NCBI GenBank assembly: GCA_000711775.1
Contig: ARYC01017123.1
Coordinates: forward strand, 1-64,000
Length of the DNA: 64,000 bases
Direction: 5' to 3'
Source of the DNA: Oxytricha trifallax
Taxonomy: Eukaryota; Ciliophora; Spirotrichea; Sporadotrichida; Oxytrichidae
Shown: one piece after another, positions 47,900 through 60,105 of the stretch
Numbering within the stretch: the first letter of the stretch is position 1
Layout: every line of letters begins with the position of its first letter
The notes under the pieces: generated by a model
Told to the model about the DNA's origin: nothing
What the model saw: the letters and a program-made list of their open reading frames with translations, nothing else
Database searches by the model: none
Program-made: the position numbers and the translations under genes

Positions 47900-50574
47900 A
47901 TTTATCAGATTCTTATTATACATTAAATTAAAAGAATACTACCCATTATCATCCTAATTCATTCAATAAAAACTGAAAAATAACTCATACTAAATTTAAT
48001 AATGATTTCTTAATAATCTTTTAAATTTAATAAAAATGTAGTAATTGGAATATTTGCTTACATAGAATTAAACAACCTAATTATTAATTGGAAATATCTT
48101 ATTCTTTTTTTATTATACAATTGCAGTAAGTATAGTTATAATGATATAAAGAATAGAAATTAAATTAAGGATATTAGTTGTACTATTAATTAGACTTTTT
48201 ATGTTTTTATCTTAAATTAAAATTGATTTCATCACAATTATATCTATTTAGAGTGATAATTGTTCTAGTCATTTAAATTAATTCAATAATCAAATACATT
48301 ATTTTCAATATTGATTGAATACAAAAGAATAGGAAATATTAAAAATACAAAATACAAAAAACAGATATAAATTTTTAAATGTAAATAATATGAGAGATAA
48401 TTACAAAAAATGTCTAAGTAAAATAGCATTATTACAACTTTTGTTTGTAAATACTAACTTATCATAATTATTAATATTTTTTATTTTTATTTATTTAGAA
48501 TTTTTGAAATCATTCTATTTAAGCGAAGTAGGTTTGATACTTAAAATTCATTATAATTTGTATAAGAATTTGATAATTAGAGTCTCCTCTGCTTGTACTT
48601 CTAATTTCTAAATTTGAGCTTGAAGAATTATTCCTTGCTCTCATTTTCTAAAATTAAATTGATATTTTTAGATCACTTTGTGTTTAATAGTCTTTACTTA
48701 TAATATATAAACAAAATATGTGAGTGAATAATTGAGAAATAGTTAAAAATGAGAAAATATAATATAGATTACTTACTACGGCTGTATTGATCTGAAACCT
48801 CTCTGATCCATTTTTATTTATAGATTTCTAATTATATTCAGTTTTAAATTAAGTTAATCACAATTTTTAATTTAAGAAAATTCACATATGAAATCATAAT
48901 ATTTGTCATTAGCTGCAATTTACTCTGTTTAATTACTATTAGTTTTAAAGCCCTGATTATACAATATAATTACTTAGTTTTGATTTCTTCCTGATATTAA
49001 TATAGTTTGAATTTTAGTTTAGCTATAAATGATATAAGATTAGGGTTGGAACATATTTATGTTGTCATCATTATCTACTAAGATATTTTCCATGGCTTTT
49101 ATTCTAAAAGAATTAATAAGATTATTTCTTATTATATTAGACTTGCTGATATTAAGCTTGAGTTAGGGGTATTATTTTGCGAGAATAGTTTTGATAAAGA
49201 TAAGTAAACAGATTAAAATAAATTTTAACTAAAAAAAAATACATTATAATAATGATTCATATTTTTATTTTATATAGTGTGAATAAATATTAGGCTAAAC
49301 TTTATTTATCTTCAAAACAATACAACTTAGGCAATATAACAAAAAAATATTTTTAGTTAATTAATATTTAACATTAATGATATTATTATTACATTATACC
49401 TGTAAATATCTGTTCTATACCATTATGATTGGGTTGTCTCCTAGGCAAGTTTATTGTCAAAGTAGCAATGGAGTAATATTCTTCAAACTCCTTAAATTGG
49501 TATTCTTGAGACTAGTTTGACTTTTCCATTTTGCTTTTCTAGTCGATAAAGATGAAAAAAACTCTTTTGTTATTTAATTGATTTTTATTAAATTCAAATT
49601 AACTAAAGGCTTTGATTATTTTTCTACTATTACTACATTTTTAATGAAAGAAGAATCTATGCTTATTTTAGTTTTAAAATCCTTTGGACTCATATCCGCT
49701 TAAATTTATCATTAATAAACTCTAGCAAAATATTATTGATACTATAATTAATTTTCTTTTTATAATGCATTCTTATGAGTAAAAGACTCTTGAATACCTT
49801 ACTACTATTTTCACTTATTGTGGATTACCTGAAATTTTTGCAGCGGCTTTTAAAAATTAAAATTATTTTATATTCCTAATAAAGTTTACATATTCTTTAT
49901 TGTATTAAAAAATGAATTCGATAATCTTGCACTCAGTAAAGTAAAAGTTATATTTTCATAATCTGAGGAATTAGCTCTGAAAACTAATTTTAATTAATAA
50001 AGATACTATATTTTATAAATAAACCTGAGAGTATCAAATTTTAAAGCAATCTTTTGTTACGTTATTTCATGCTCCTCGTTTATCGTCATACTTCTACCAT
50101 AGGACATGTCTCTATCATAATTATAATTATTATTAAAAATCAGAAAAATTAAAAATATAAAGGAATTACTAAACGAAAATATTTTTATTTAATGTAAAAT
50201 CCTTGTTTAGATATGATTTAAATAACCAAAATTAATTTATGTTAGGACGTTAATAATGGGTGCAAATAATAAAGCATTATTATTTAGGAGTATAATCCAA
50301 TCCTCAATTTTTTAAATTATAATTGAGACGAAATGTAAGTTTAATATCAATAATGTAATTTAGAGAGCTTTTTTGTCTAACTAAAAAAAATTGTGCTATT
50401 TCAATTTTTAATAAACTCCAAAACTCCAGTGATATAAAATACTGAAATATAAGAAATATGAATAATTCATTGGAAATCACTTCTCTATTACATTTAAAAT
50501 TATATAAAAATCAATCAACTATAACTATCTCAAATGAACTTAAAACAAATATTTAATAATAATAAAAATAATAA
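47900..50574. other. AT-rich DNA, no gene seen
   Basis: Very AT-rich, without a convincing frame or repeat. The tail ends in an (ATT/AAT)n run at 50,555-50,580, which belongs to the LINE-like tail of the next feature. Confidence 0.45.
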
Positions 50575-52020
50575 TAATACTGATGTCTCATGGGACCCCC
50601 GATCAAATAATCATGGTATATTGTAAGGTACTAGCCTTTTTAGTTAAACTGTGGGGATTCTCTCCGTATATACTGAGTCTTCATCTTCTTCTCTTTCTTC
50701 CTCTTCATCTTCCCCTCATTCTTTGGTTCTATTCTTTTGAGGTCTTCATTTTATTTTCTAGTTGAAAAAATTTATACTTGGTCTCCAAGGTCTTTAAATT
50801 CGAACTTAGTAACGAAATTCTTGACTTGAATAGAAATTCTAGTTACTTGGAAGCTATGATTTTTTTTCATCTTGTTGAGACAAGTTTAATTTAGGTAATT
50901 TTTTAGGAATTATGAAAGTTTTAGAAGGCATTTAATGAAGATTTCCATTTTTTTAGTGGTCATAGTAGTCAAAGCTGATATAAATGCAGCTCATTTTATT
51001 GGCACTGACATTTTTATGAATTTCAATATGAAGTGTTATATAAAACCCTCTAAGTCTGGTGGAGTGTCAAGCTCCAAATTGGTTTAAGTCTTGATGTGCT
51101 GTGAAAGATCAGTATCATTCATCTTGACTATGTCGATTAATTGTTTTTAGTTGAAAATAACATAGATTGCTGAAATAGCGTCTAAGTATCTTTTGATTGC
51201 TCCTTTCATTTTGGAGAGTTTATTGTGTTCATTCAGAATGATATGCATGGTTTTCAAGTGTCGAATCTGTCTTGGAGCTACGCCTTAGAAATAAGTTGCA
51301 TAACTTAGCATGATCCAGTTTAATACTAATGAATTTATTAAATATCAAAACTTTAATTAAGTTCTATATTTAGCACTAAATTTAAATTTTTTATTTTAGA
51401 ACTAATTTTATTCCTGTGACTTCATTGACGTCATTTGGAGTTTGAACTGGTAAGCGCGTTAGAAGTTAATAAATTCTATTTGCTCCTCTGTGATTTTTTA
51501 TTTGTTAGAATGTGAATTAGCCTAAATTTTCTGAGTGAGAGCTTTCTTCATCAAATTAATCATATCTTTATATTTCTTCCACAGAGCTCCAGACATCCTC
51601 ATTATCAGAGTATAAGACCTTCTTTGTTATGAAGTTAGCGTTTAGGGTGGAATTTTGTTCATCTATGTATAGAAGCAGTGTATAGTAGCTGTCTTGACGA
51701 TGCAAGTCTTTCTTGATTTGAGATTAGTGGCTCTAGAGATAACTTGTTGGAGTTTTGTTGTTTCTTGTTAGGTTTTAGGAATTTGTTGTTTATCGATGCA
51801 AGTCTTATCATTTGGAAGAGTTATTGGGAATTCAAATAGACGTATTAACAGTTTTTTTACCTTTCAAATTGAATCCTCGTCATTTATAATTAGAACTGGT
51901 TGTTAAGAAGCCTTTTCTTATAATTTTCTGGCTATAAATGTGATGATTTCAAGGATGTGTAGAATCCATAAGTTTTTGATTTGTTAGATGATATCTATTT
52001 TGAATTATGCAAGTTGTTAG
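50575..52020 (-). pseudogene. LINE-like 3' gene with shared tail
   Basis: Minus-strand frames include DSYYTLLLYIDEQNSTLNA, DNEDVWSSVEEIQRYDQF, LSYATYFQGVAPRQIRHLK, LSKMKGAIKRYLDAISAIY and a basic/acidic end. QGVAPRQIRHLKTMH resembles the region after a reverse-transcriptase palm, but no catalytic motif is present. Its 3' end carries GGCTAGTACCTTA, GATCGGGGGTCCC and an (ATT)n tail shared with 3,885-3,985 and 12,520-12,615. A 5'-truncated LINE is the simplest reading. Confidence 0.5.
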
Positions 52021-54270
52021 AACTAATTTTTGTCAATTTTTCCATTTATTACATTCCTTTGCGTTTTACTCAGTATATATTATGTGTTTCTTTTATAATA
52101 ATTACAATTATTTTAATAAACTTATTAATTAGCAAATTTATGTAATTTTGATTTACTTAAGGAAAATTTACAAATAAAAAATTAAAAAAGCCTCGAATAT
52201 TTTAGCTAATAATCCTCTATCAACTTAATTATAATTTGATTATTTCATGATAAATATCATATAAAAACTAGTGGTAAAAAACTTCACTCTATATAAAAAT
52301 ATAAAATACAGTAATAGTTTTAATAATTAAGTATTTTTTATTTTTGTTATAACTTTAACAAACTCTTACAAACCTATGCTCTATTAGAATGTATTTATCA
52401 TTTTTTAGTTTATATTTTTATTTAATATATATTTTAATAATAAATAGTAAAATTTTTCAAAACTACAATTCATATATGAGTCTATGTTTGACTTTAAAAA
52501 AATAATAATTAAATATTTTCCCATTCAAATAATTGTCTTCGAAACCTCTAACATTCTAATTTTAAATAAATTCTCTTAAGTAAATAGATTTAATACTTTC
52601 GAGACATATAAATTTATCAAGTATTAGTGATTTTGAAAAACATTTTAATATTTGCTCTATAAGTATTGATTATTCTTTCATTTTAATTATATAACAAGAC
52701 ATTAATGCCAATTTTATTACTATAAATTTTGAATTAAATCATAACTTTTGATTAATTTTAATTAAAATAACTCATCATTATTTAATTAAATTAGTAAAAA
52801 TTATATAAATTACTTAATTTAATTATTATTATTATCATGAATTATCTATTACAATTAAATTTTAATCTCTTAAATTATATGCAATTAAAATAAATCTAAT
52901 TTAATTACTTTAAAAAAGATTAACTTCAGATTTAAATGAAATTTCTTTAGTTTTTAAAATTAAAAATTCCCATTAATTTAATTTCTATGTAAGAATTCAA
53001 AATCAATATTTCTAACTTTTCTTTCATTCTTTGGAAGCTTTTATAGATAATATAATTTTATAAGTTAATTTATATTTTAGCAAAACTTCTAATATTGTAA
53101 ATGAATTTTTAGAAATTAATAATAAATGAATAGTAAATAAAACAGAAATTAATTACGCATTATTATATCTAAAATAGAGCAGCGAGGTTCTTAAACCCTT
53201 GTCATAACCAAGTAAAAAGAACTCAGAATTTCTCAATAAAATTCATAGACTTATCTATCATTATCATAGTTATTTCTCTTATTTTTAAGCTATATTTTTT
53301 ATGACCATAACTTTTATATAGAAAATTTAATCAGAACCAGATAAATTCCTTTTATACATGACAAGAATTGGATCTAATTTTTATTCTCAAAATTATAATA
53401 AATCATATTTTATGAAATGGACTTCATGATAGGTTCTTCGCTGAAATAGATTCATAATTAGAAATGTAAAAATATAAGTAAAATAACGTACTAATAAAAA
53501 GTCAGTGAGTAATTAAGAAGTAATAAATTCTTTTTTTATAGCATATTTTAAGATTACATTCTGATAAGTTAAAAATAATTTATAATAATCATTTTTGTGA
53601 CAATTGTTTTATTTTTTATGTTTATTTATTCTTAATCATTTTTTATTTTATCAATAATTATTTTAAAATTTAATTAAGGGAAACCTTATCATATCAATAA
53701 TCGTTTAGAGTTAATAGATTTTGTTTAAGAATATATTGATATTTTAACAAGGATCAAAATTTAAGATCAACTTGTAAGAAATGCTATATTTATGTACTAA
53801 ATAATTATAGTAAAATACATACCAAAGAAACAAAGGAGTTTAGAGTATTAATCTAAAAATTTATTAAGAATAAAATTTTCTTTAAATTCATTAAAAATTC
53901 TTTAGAAATATATTGGACTCCTTTTGGAATTTTTAAAAATATTTCTTAAAACTATTAATTGAAGAGTCAATTGCATTAGTTTTATAATTTGTTTGGGTTT
54001 GTTATAGTTCTGTTATAATTAAAATATACAATAAATATTTAAACACAATAATTTTTTGTATAAAAAGTCATTATAATGCTAAATTAATGAGAATCAAAAC
54101 TAAAAATGGACAAAAAAAAATAAAAAAACCTAAATGTCCTAAAATTTTTTATTTTTGCATCTGATTATCTAAGAGACATTAATCAAATAAGGAAGATGAA
54201 TTTTGGTAGAAAATATTTCTGAGGATAATGATCCATAAAAAAATAGGGAAATATAAAAGAGACAACTTGA
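52021..54270. other. AT-rich DNA, no gene seen
   Basis: Long A/T runs with scattered short inverted repeats. No coding or repeat feature could be supported. Confidence 0.45.
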
Positions 54271-55548
54271 ATGATGGCTCGTTATCAACTTTTTATAAAT
54301 TTAGTAAAGTTGATAACTAGAGCAAGCAAACATAATAAAAGGTTAATAAATAGAATACATCCAAAACATGGATGGTTCCCTCAAAAAGTTTTTGTTTATT
54401 TTCTAATAATTAATTATATAGTTATGCCGACCACATTCAATATTTGCCACTTGTCCTTTATACAGCCCCATTATCTGTTTTAGTTTGGAATAACAACAGT
54501 ACGAATACTCTTCATCTATGGATATGTTATTGACTCTTTGGAGAAAATGAGTTTGTAAAATAAGTAGAATTCAACTATTAAGTAAGCTTGATTGTATTTT
54601 AAATGTGATAAAAAAAATTCAAGAGCCTTCGCTACTGGCCAATCTCTTGACTACTAATTGTTTTTTGAGAAGGCAACACTTCCAACCTCTAATACGGTAG
54701 ACTTACGATCAATCTACTCTTGCTAATACAGGCACATCTCATATTTATTTGTCGATTAAAATTCACTTATTTTTTTCCTTTTCTAATAGGATAAAGAGAC
54801 TCAAATTCCATTTAACTTATAGATATAAAAAATTTAAGCTAAATTAAACAATGACCAAAATGTAAATTCTTCAACTGCACTGTTTGAGCTAAGAAATTAT
54901 GATCCTTAGGTCACCCGCTATAGGCTTAGTTAATATTTTTTTAATTGGAATTCCAGTATTTATTTAAATTTATTCCTCTTTCAAAAACAGTTACATTAAC
55001 TTCAGGTGCCATCGTTGATTGAAGTTGTCGACAACGGTCTTACCGTACTCCCTACTATTCATATAAATTTATTGATAAAGAGCAATAGCAAGAAGGTGAA
55101 ACTAGATCAATTAATTAATAATAAAAAATTATTCTCCAGTATTTTTACAGTTAAAGTCAACTTTGGCTATCAAAATATCTGTAACTTTTAAATTACCTCG
55201 AAGAGCAGAACCGTTTAAACAATACTTCAATTCTACCTACCTGTCTTTTACAATTTATAATAGTTCTAAATAAATATAATAATCAATAATATTTTTATAT
55301 ATTATCCTAGAAAACAATATACTTTTTAAGTTATATTTTTATTAAGTATTTACCTCATTATATCGATTTATAAAATTAATTTATGCTAAAAATCTTCAAG
55401 CTATATTAACTATATTATCAAATTTTTACTACAAATTTTAACTATATTAACATATATGGGTGGTAAGGCTTTAAATTAAGAAACTAATATTATTTTATGG
55501 AAAACTTTAAGCTATTATTATAGGAATACATTTGAATTTGGAATATGA
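54271..55548 (+). CDS. 425-codon ORF with one internal TGA
   Basis: ATG at 54,271 and TGA at 55,546 share one frame, broken only by TGA at 54,589 (codon 107). The N-terminus is basic, followed by two hydrophobic segments (VFVYFLIINYIVM; TTVRILFIYGYVI). The middle has DYQLFFEKATLPTSNTVDL, and VPSLIEVVDNGLTVLPTIH lies further on. The last 100 codons are AT-rich and hydrophobic and may not be coding. No family recognised. The 3' end runs into a foldback repeat. Confidence 0.5.
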
Positions 55549-55925
55549 AATGAAATTAATTATTTAAACTATCAAATGGAAGCTGTTAATTTTCTTAAAT
55601 CTAGACAGTACATGTTCGACAGACAATTTATAATTAGTTGGACTTTACTATCTGCGGTATCTCTCTATCGCTTCCATCAGCGAGGTAACTCGACTTTAAT
55701 ATTTGGTGATTTGCTTAGTCGTTTTTATGCTCAAATTAAAGTCAAGTTATCTCCCTGTTGAGAAGTGATAGAGGGATACTGACAATAGTAAAGTCCAACT
55801 AATTATAAATTATCTGTCGAACATGTACCATATTTTTAGGTTTTTAGAAAGTTAACTGCCAATATTTTTATATTTTAAATAATTAATTTAATTTCTTTTT
55901 CCAAATTCAAATGTATTTCTACAAT
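55525..55925. repeat. Foldback inverted repeat, arms about 190 bp
   Basis: 55,529-55,718 is inverted at 55,738-55,920 with a central loop of about 20-35 bp. Shared blocks are GGACTTTACTAT, GTACATGTTCGACAGA, AATTTATAATTAGTTGG and AATACATTTGAATTTGG. Arms are about 80% alike by eye. It separates the ORF at 54,271 from the coding segment at 55,976. Confidence 0.75.
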
Positions 55926-55975
55926 TATGCTTACTGTATAACATTCAATAAATCAGTCAGACTACCAACAAAATT

Positions 55976-56215
55976 CAGGTAGATCTGATGGTTTAATTTC
56001 CTCCCCATTTAAAGAAATTAAAATTTGAGCAGTAAGCTTATCTTAAGCCCGAGGTCGTTTTGTATTATGGTCAAATATTTTGTAGGAAATGTGACATTAC
56101 ACGAGCATACTTTAAATCTAATATTATCTCCAATGGTGTTGATCATATTGATCCACAATAATAGAGAAAAGGTACCAATAATTTAATTAAAAACTAAATT
56201 TATCAAAATAAGTGA
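55976..56215 (+). CDS. Coding segment of 79 codons, unrecognised
   Basis: Starts after TTCAG and reads QVDLMVQFPPHLKKLKFEQ, VVLYYGQIFCRKCDITRAY and NGVDHIDPQQQRKG to TGA at 56,213. CRKC could be half of a zinc site. It may continue the gene at 54,271 across the foldback repeat. An unrelated perfect hairpin (TTTGATATTATTT) lies at 56,365-56,395. Confidence 0.4.
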
Positions 56216-57589
56216 TAAATCATTTATTATTAAATAAATGATTTAAATTTTCAATAACCTTAAAGGCATCATCATCTTTGAAGAATTATCATACTACAAT
56301 CATCTCTATTTAACTAATTGTCCTAAAATATAATTAAATGTTATCTGCATATGAGCAATAAATCTTTGATATTATTTAAGAAATAATATCAAAGCTAAAA
56401 CTATATTGATATAGGCATATCGATATCATTACCAATTAATATTAAAAGTAAATTGGTAAATTCATTTTTAATAAAAAATAAGGTATTTGTAAAACTGTGA
56501 ACAGAACAGTGATTCCAGGCAATTTATTGAAAGGCAACTTTTTGAGTTGGATTTTGGCATCCATATTTATATGGTCTTTATTAATTTTATTACTAGATAA
56601 TTAATATCTGATGATGTGTTAACATTATCAGATCCAGATTGTTTAATTGTATAGTTTACTGGGTCACAATAATCCCATGCAAAAGCAGTTTGATATATAT
56701 TCTATTTTTATATAGAGTTATTATTGATATAATAGAAAAGATCAGGAATTCATTTAAACATAAATTAAAAACGGCATTATTTATTTATGATTCAAAAATA
56801 ATTATTGCTTTAATTAAAATAAAATAAAAAAGATAAAAAAAAAAATTTCCTTGTTTTTAAAATAAGTTATCTAATAATGCACTTAATATTTTAATTATTT
56901 TATGTATTTATAAATCATTTTTAAATTCTGTGAAGAGATATCGTTTTGAATCTTTTTGTTTCTTATAGTAAATTAAAAAGTTTGATATTTTTTAGTAAAT
57001 TCAAATAAAATTGTAATCAGAAGCATTCTCATGCTAAATTGGTAAAATGCTTTATTTAAACTTAAATTTTATAAGCTATCTGATTCGTTTGTGTTGAATT
57101 AACTTATGTATAAAGTTCAAAAATAAGAAAATATACATATATATATTCACTCATAGTAATTAATGGTAAAAAAAATATGTTTAAATGTAGAGAGGTAATT
57201 GACCAATTTTTTCTTTTAATTTACTAATTTAGTATTATAAAAATGTTAATTTTTAAATTTCATACTACATTCTTATTTCAAAAATTTACCCATATATTAT
57301 AATTAAGAGCAGTAAATACATATGGTGAGATTCCTTAAGTTTCATGACTGAATTCATAAAAAAAGTAGCAACAATAAGTGAAGTCTTCTTGAGAATAAAA
57401 TTTTTTGAAGAGATAAAAATACAAAATTAATCTCAAAAAGTCCAAATTTAATGTTAGTCTTGTCATATTGTTTTGGTAAAGTATAGCATTTTCATAAAAC
57501 AACATATCCATTAATTTAGCTTCTCAAGAAATATTTTTGTCCATATTAACATAGATGTAATTTTAAAAGTATCAACTCATCAGTTGATG

Positions 57590-57705
57590 GCTCAAGGTGT
57601 GTTCAAAGTATTACCAATCGCAGTTTTTCATAATGCGTATAAATCTTCATCATAAAGATTATACCAGGAAGCCATTTTAGTGAAATCAAGAGTAGGATCA
57701 TATTT
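57590..57705 (-). pseudogene. Short coding remnant
   Basis: Minus-strand sequence reads DPTLDFTKMASWYNLYDEDL and continues past TGAs. Too short to assign. It is the only coding-like patch between 56.8 and 58.1 kb. Confidence 0.25.
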
Positions 57706-58169
57706 TTAGTTTTTTATTTATTTTTAAATTAAACCATTAAACTATTATTGACCTTTGGAATATAAACTAACTTTCAGTATTATCAAAAATTTAATCCTAA
57801 TATAATCATAACTTTAATCACATGATTATCAGCAAATTAAATGCTTTTATGTTCAATTTGAATGTATTTCTGGAGAATAAAAAAAAATATTTAGCTCTAA
57901 ATTATTCTCAACAATATTCTCATCTTCCCATTTCAATTCATTTTTACATGGGCATTGAGAAAATTCAGTATCAGCAGGGCTTTCATTGTACAACATAATT
58001 ACCTCATTGATCCATGAATATTATTTTGAGTAAGAGCACCATCTTAATCATAATATTAATTCTCATAATGGTTTGAAAAGAAATAATTATGATTTTAACA
58101 AAAGGTACATCAATTAAAATTATATCATCTAAGGTAAAAGGAATGAAATAATAATTTAATTTGATATAA

Positions 58170-58764
58170 TGAGTAAAAATTTAAACATTCACCAAGAATT
58201 AGAAAAATAATCAAGAATAAATCATAGTATTATATAATTAATTTACTAATAATTTTATTAATATTTCTAATTTACTAATTAAAACCGCACTCCCATCCAA
58301 ATCTATATATGGTTTGGGATAGAGTGCGGTATAGTATTAATTTAATTATATATTTATATTTTTATTAAAAATAACATTTCATTTACTATAAATTGCATTT
58401 GATATTTATTAACATTATATAAATCATAACTTTATTATATATTACTTTTATTTATAGATTAATTTTTAAACTTTTTGAATGCTAAAATTAAAAATATTGT
58501 AAATTATAAATAAACTATCTCCTAAAAAATATCAAATGCAATTTATAGTAAATGAAATGTTATTTTTAATAAAAATATAAATATATAATTAAATTAATAC
58601 TATACCGCACTCTATCCCAAACCATATATAGATTTGGGTTGGAGTGCGGTTTTAATTAGTAAATTAGAAATATTAATAAAATTATTAGTAAATTAATTAT
58701 ATAATACTATGATTTATTCTTGATTATTTTTCTAATTCTTGGTGAATGTTTAAATTTTTACTCA
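58170..58764. repeat. Near-perfect 595-bp inverted repeat with nested hairpins
   Basis: 58,170-58,408 and 58,527-58,764 are reverse complements of about 238 bp with only a few differences; the centre is about 118 bp. The outer end reads TGAGTAAAAATTTAAACATT. Each arm holds its own hairpin, CCGCACTC...TATATAT...GAGTGCGG (58,286-58,332 and mirror). There is no gene inside. It fits a foldback or MITE-type element, or a hairpin-forming IES. Confidence 0.85.
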
Positions 58765-60105
58765 ATATACAGAAGATATCTTGGGCCTTTCTCAAACTGA
58801 ATAACATTTATTTTTAGCAGAGGACAAGCTTAACTAAATAGGAGATACACAATGAATTTGTTTGTTATTATCAATGGGAACATAGTCAGAGCAAAGACCG
58901 AAAGAAATTTAAGGAAACTGTTTAATTGTAGGTAACTTATCCTTCTCTGTAAAAACTGTAAACTTTAACAAGACCTGTAATTAAAACTTTAATTAAAAAA
59001 AAATCTTTAGATTTCAAATAAACTGAAGCCAAATGATTTATATTTATAAGTTCTAAAATATTATTTTAGATAAAAAATAAAATTATTTATAATACTATTA
59101 ATTTAATTTATCTAATATTCAATCAATAGTATTATTAGTTAATATATAATTTTATTTATAAATTCAGACTTTTTAAAAATTAAGACAAACTGAGTTTTTA
59201 ATTGTTATTTCCTGCTTATTTAATCTTATCGAAAAGATCGTTTTGACTGTTAATGTCCAAATAGATTTTGCTATTTTCCTTTTGGAATACGTAGAGTTCC
59301 TTTAAGATATATTTGATAATTGAAATGAATTCTTTATATTTAGTATAAACACATAGTATACTATTATATATCCAAGTTGATCTTATTATTACAAGAGGAA
59401 AGCAATCTTAAATTTTGAAGTCGACAGACAATGTTTATAAATCATTGTAAGGCGGACAATGTTTTTTAAAAGATAGTCTGGTGACCTTTTAAAGAGATTG
59501 ATTAATTTAAGAATGTTTTAGATAATTAAAATAAAAAAGTAAATCAAGAATATTGAATAATTTAAGAATTAAAAAACATGGAAACTTGTTATGTGCTTCT
59601 TGTACATGACTTTAATTAACTTGAGCACTAATGAATAATATATTAATATTAAAAGTTGCATTTAAAATAGAACGAAATTCAAAAATCATTTAATTACAAA
59701 TTCATTAAGATATTTTCTTTTGTTAACTATAAATCTTTAATTACATTTTACTCCTTATTTCATTCTGTAAAATACTAAAGTTAAGTTAAAAAATTCAAAT
59801 AAATCAAACATTTTAAGGAGGCAAATTTAATATATATATATATAAAAGAATAAAATGAATGGAGATAAGAAGGTTGTAAATTTAAATTCAAATTAAATAT
59901 TGTATTTTTAATGTCATTAATTATTTGTTAGCTTTTTAATTATTAACAAGAGTACTTATTGTATAGATATATATTTATATATAGGGCCTTGACAAAAAAA
60001 CTAAAAGCTACCAAATTTAATGTGATCCTCTATAATATTATTGGCCTGAATTAAAGTTTACTCCTAACAGCTATAAATGGAAACCATTTGTCAAAGCCTA
60101 CCAAT
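58765..60105. other. AT-rich DNA, no gene seen
   Basis: AT-rich spacer up to the abrupt GC rise near 60,060. A short imperfect repeat (CTACCAAATTTAATGTGAT at 60,010; CTACCAATTCAGTGTGAT at 60,099) spans its right edge. Confidence 0.4.
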
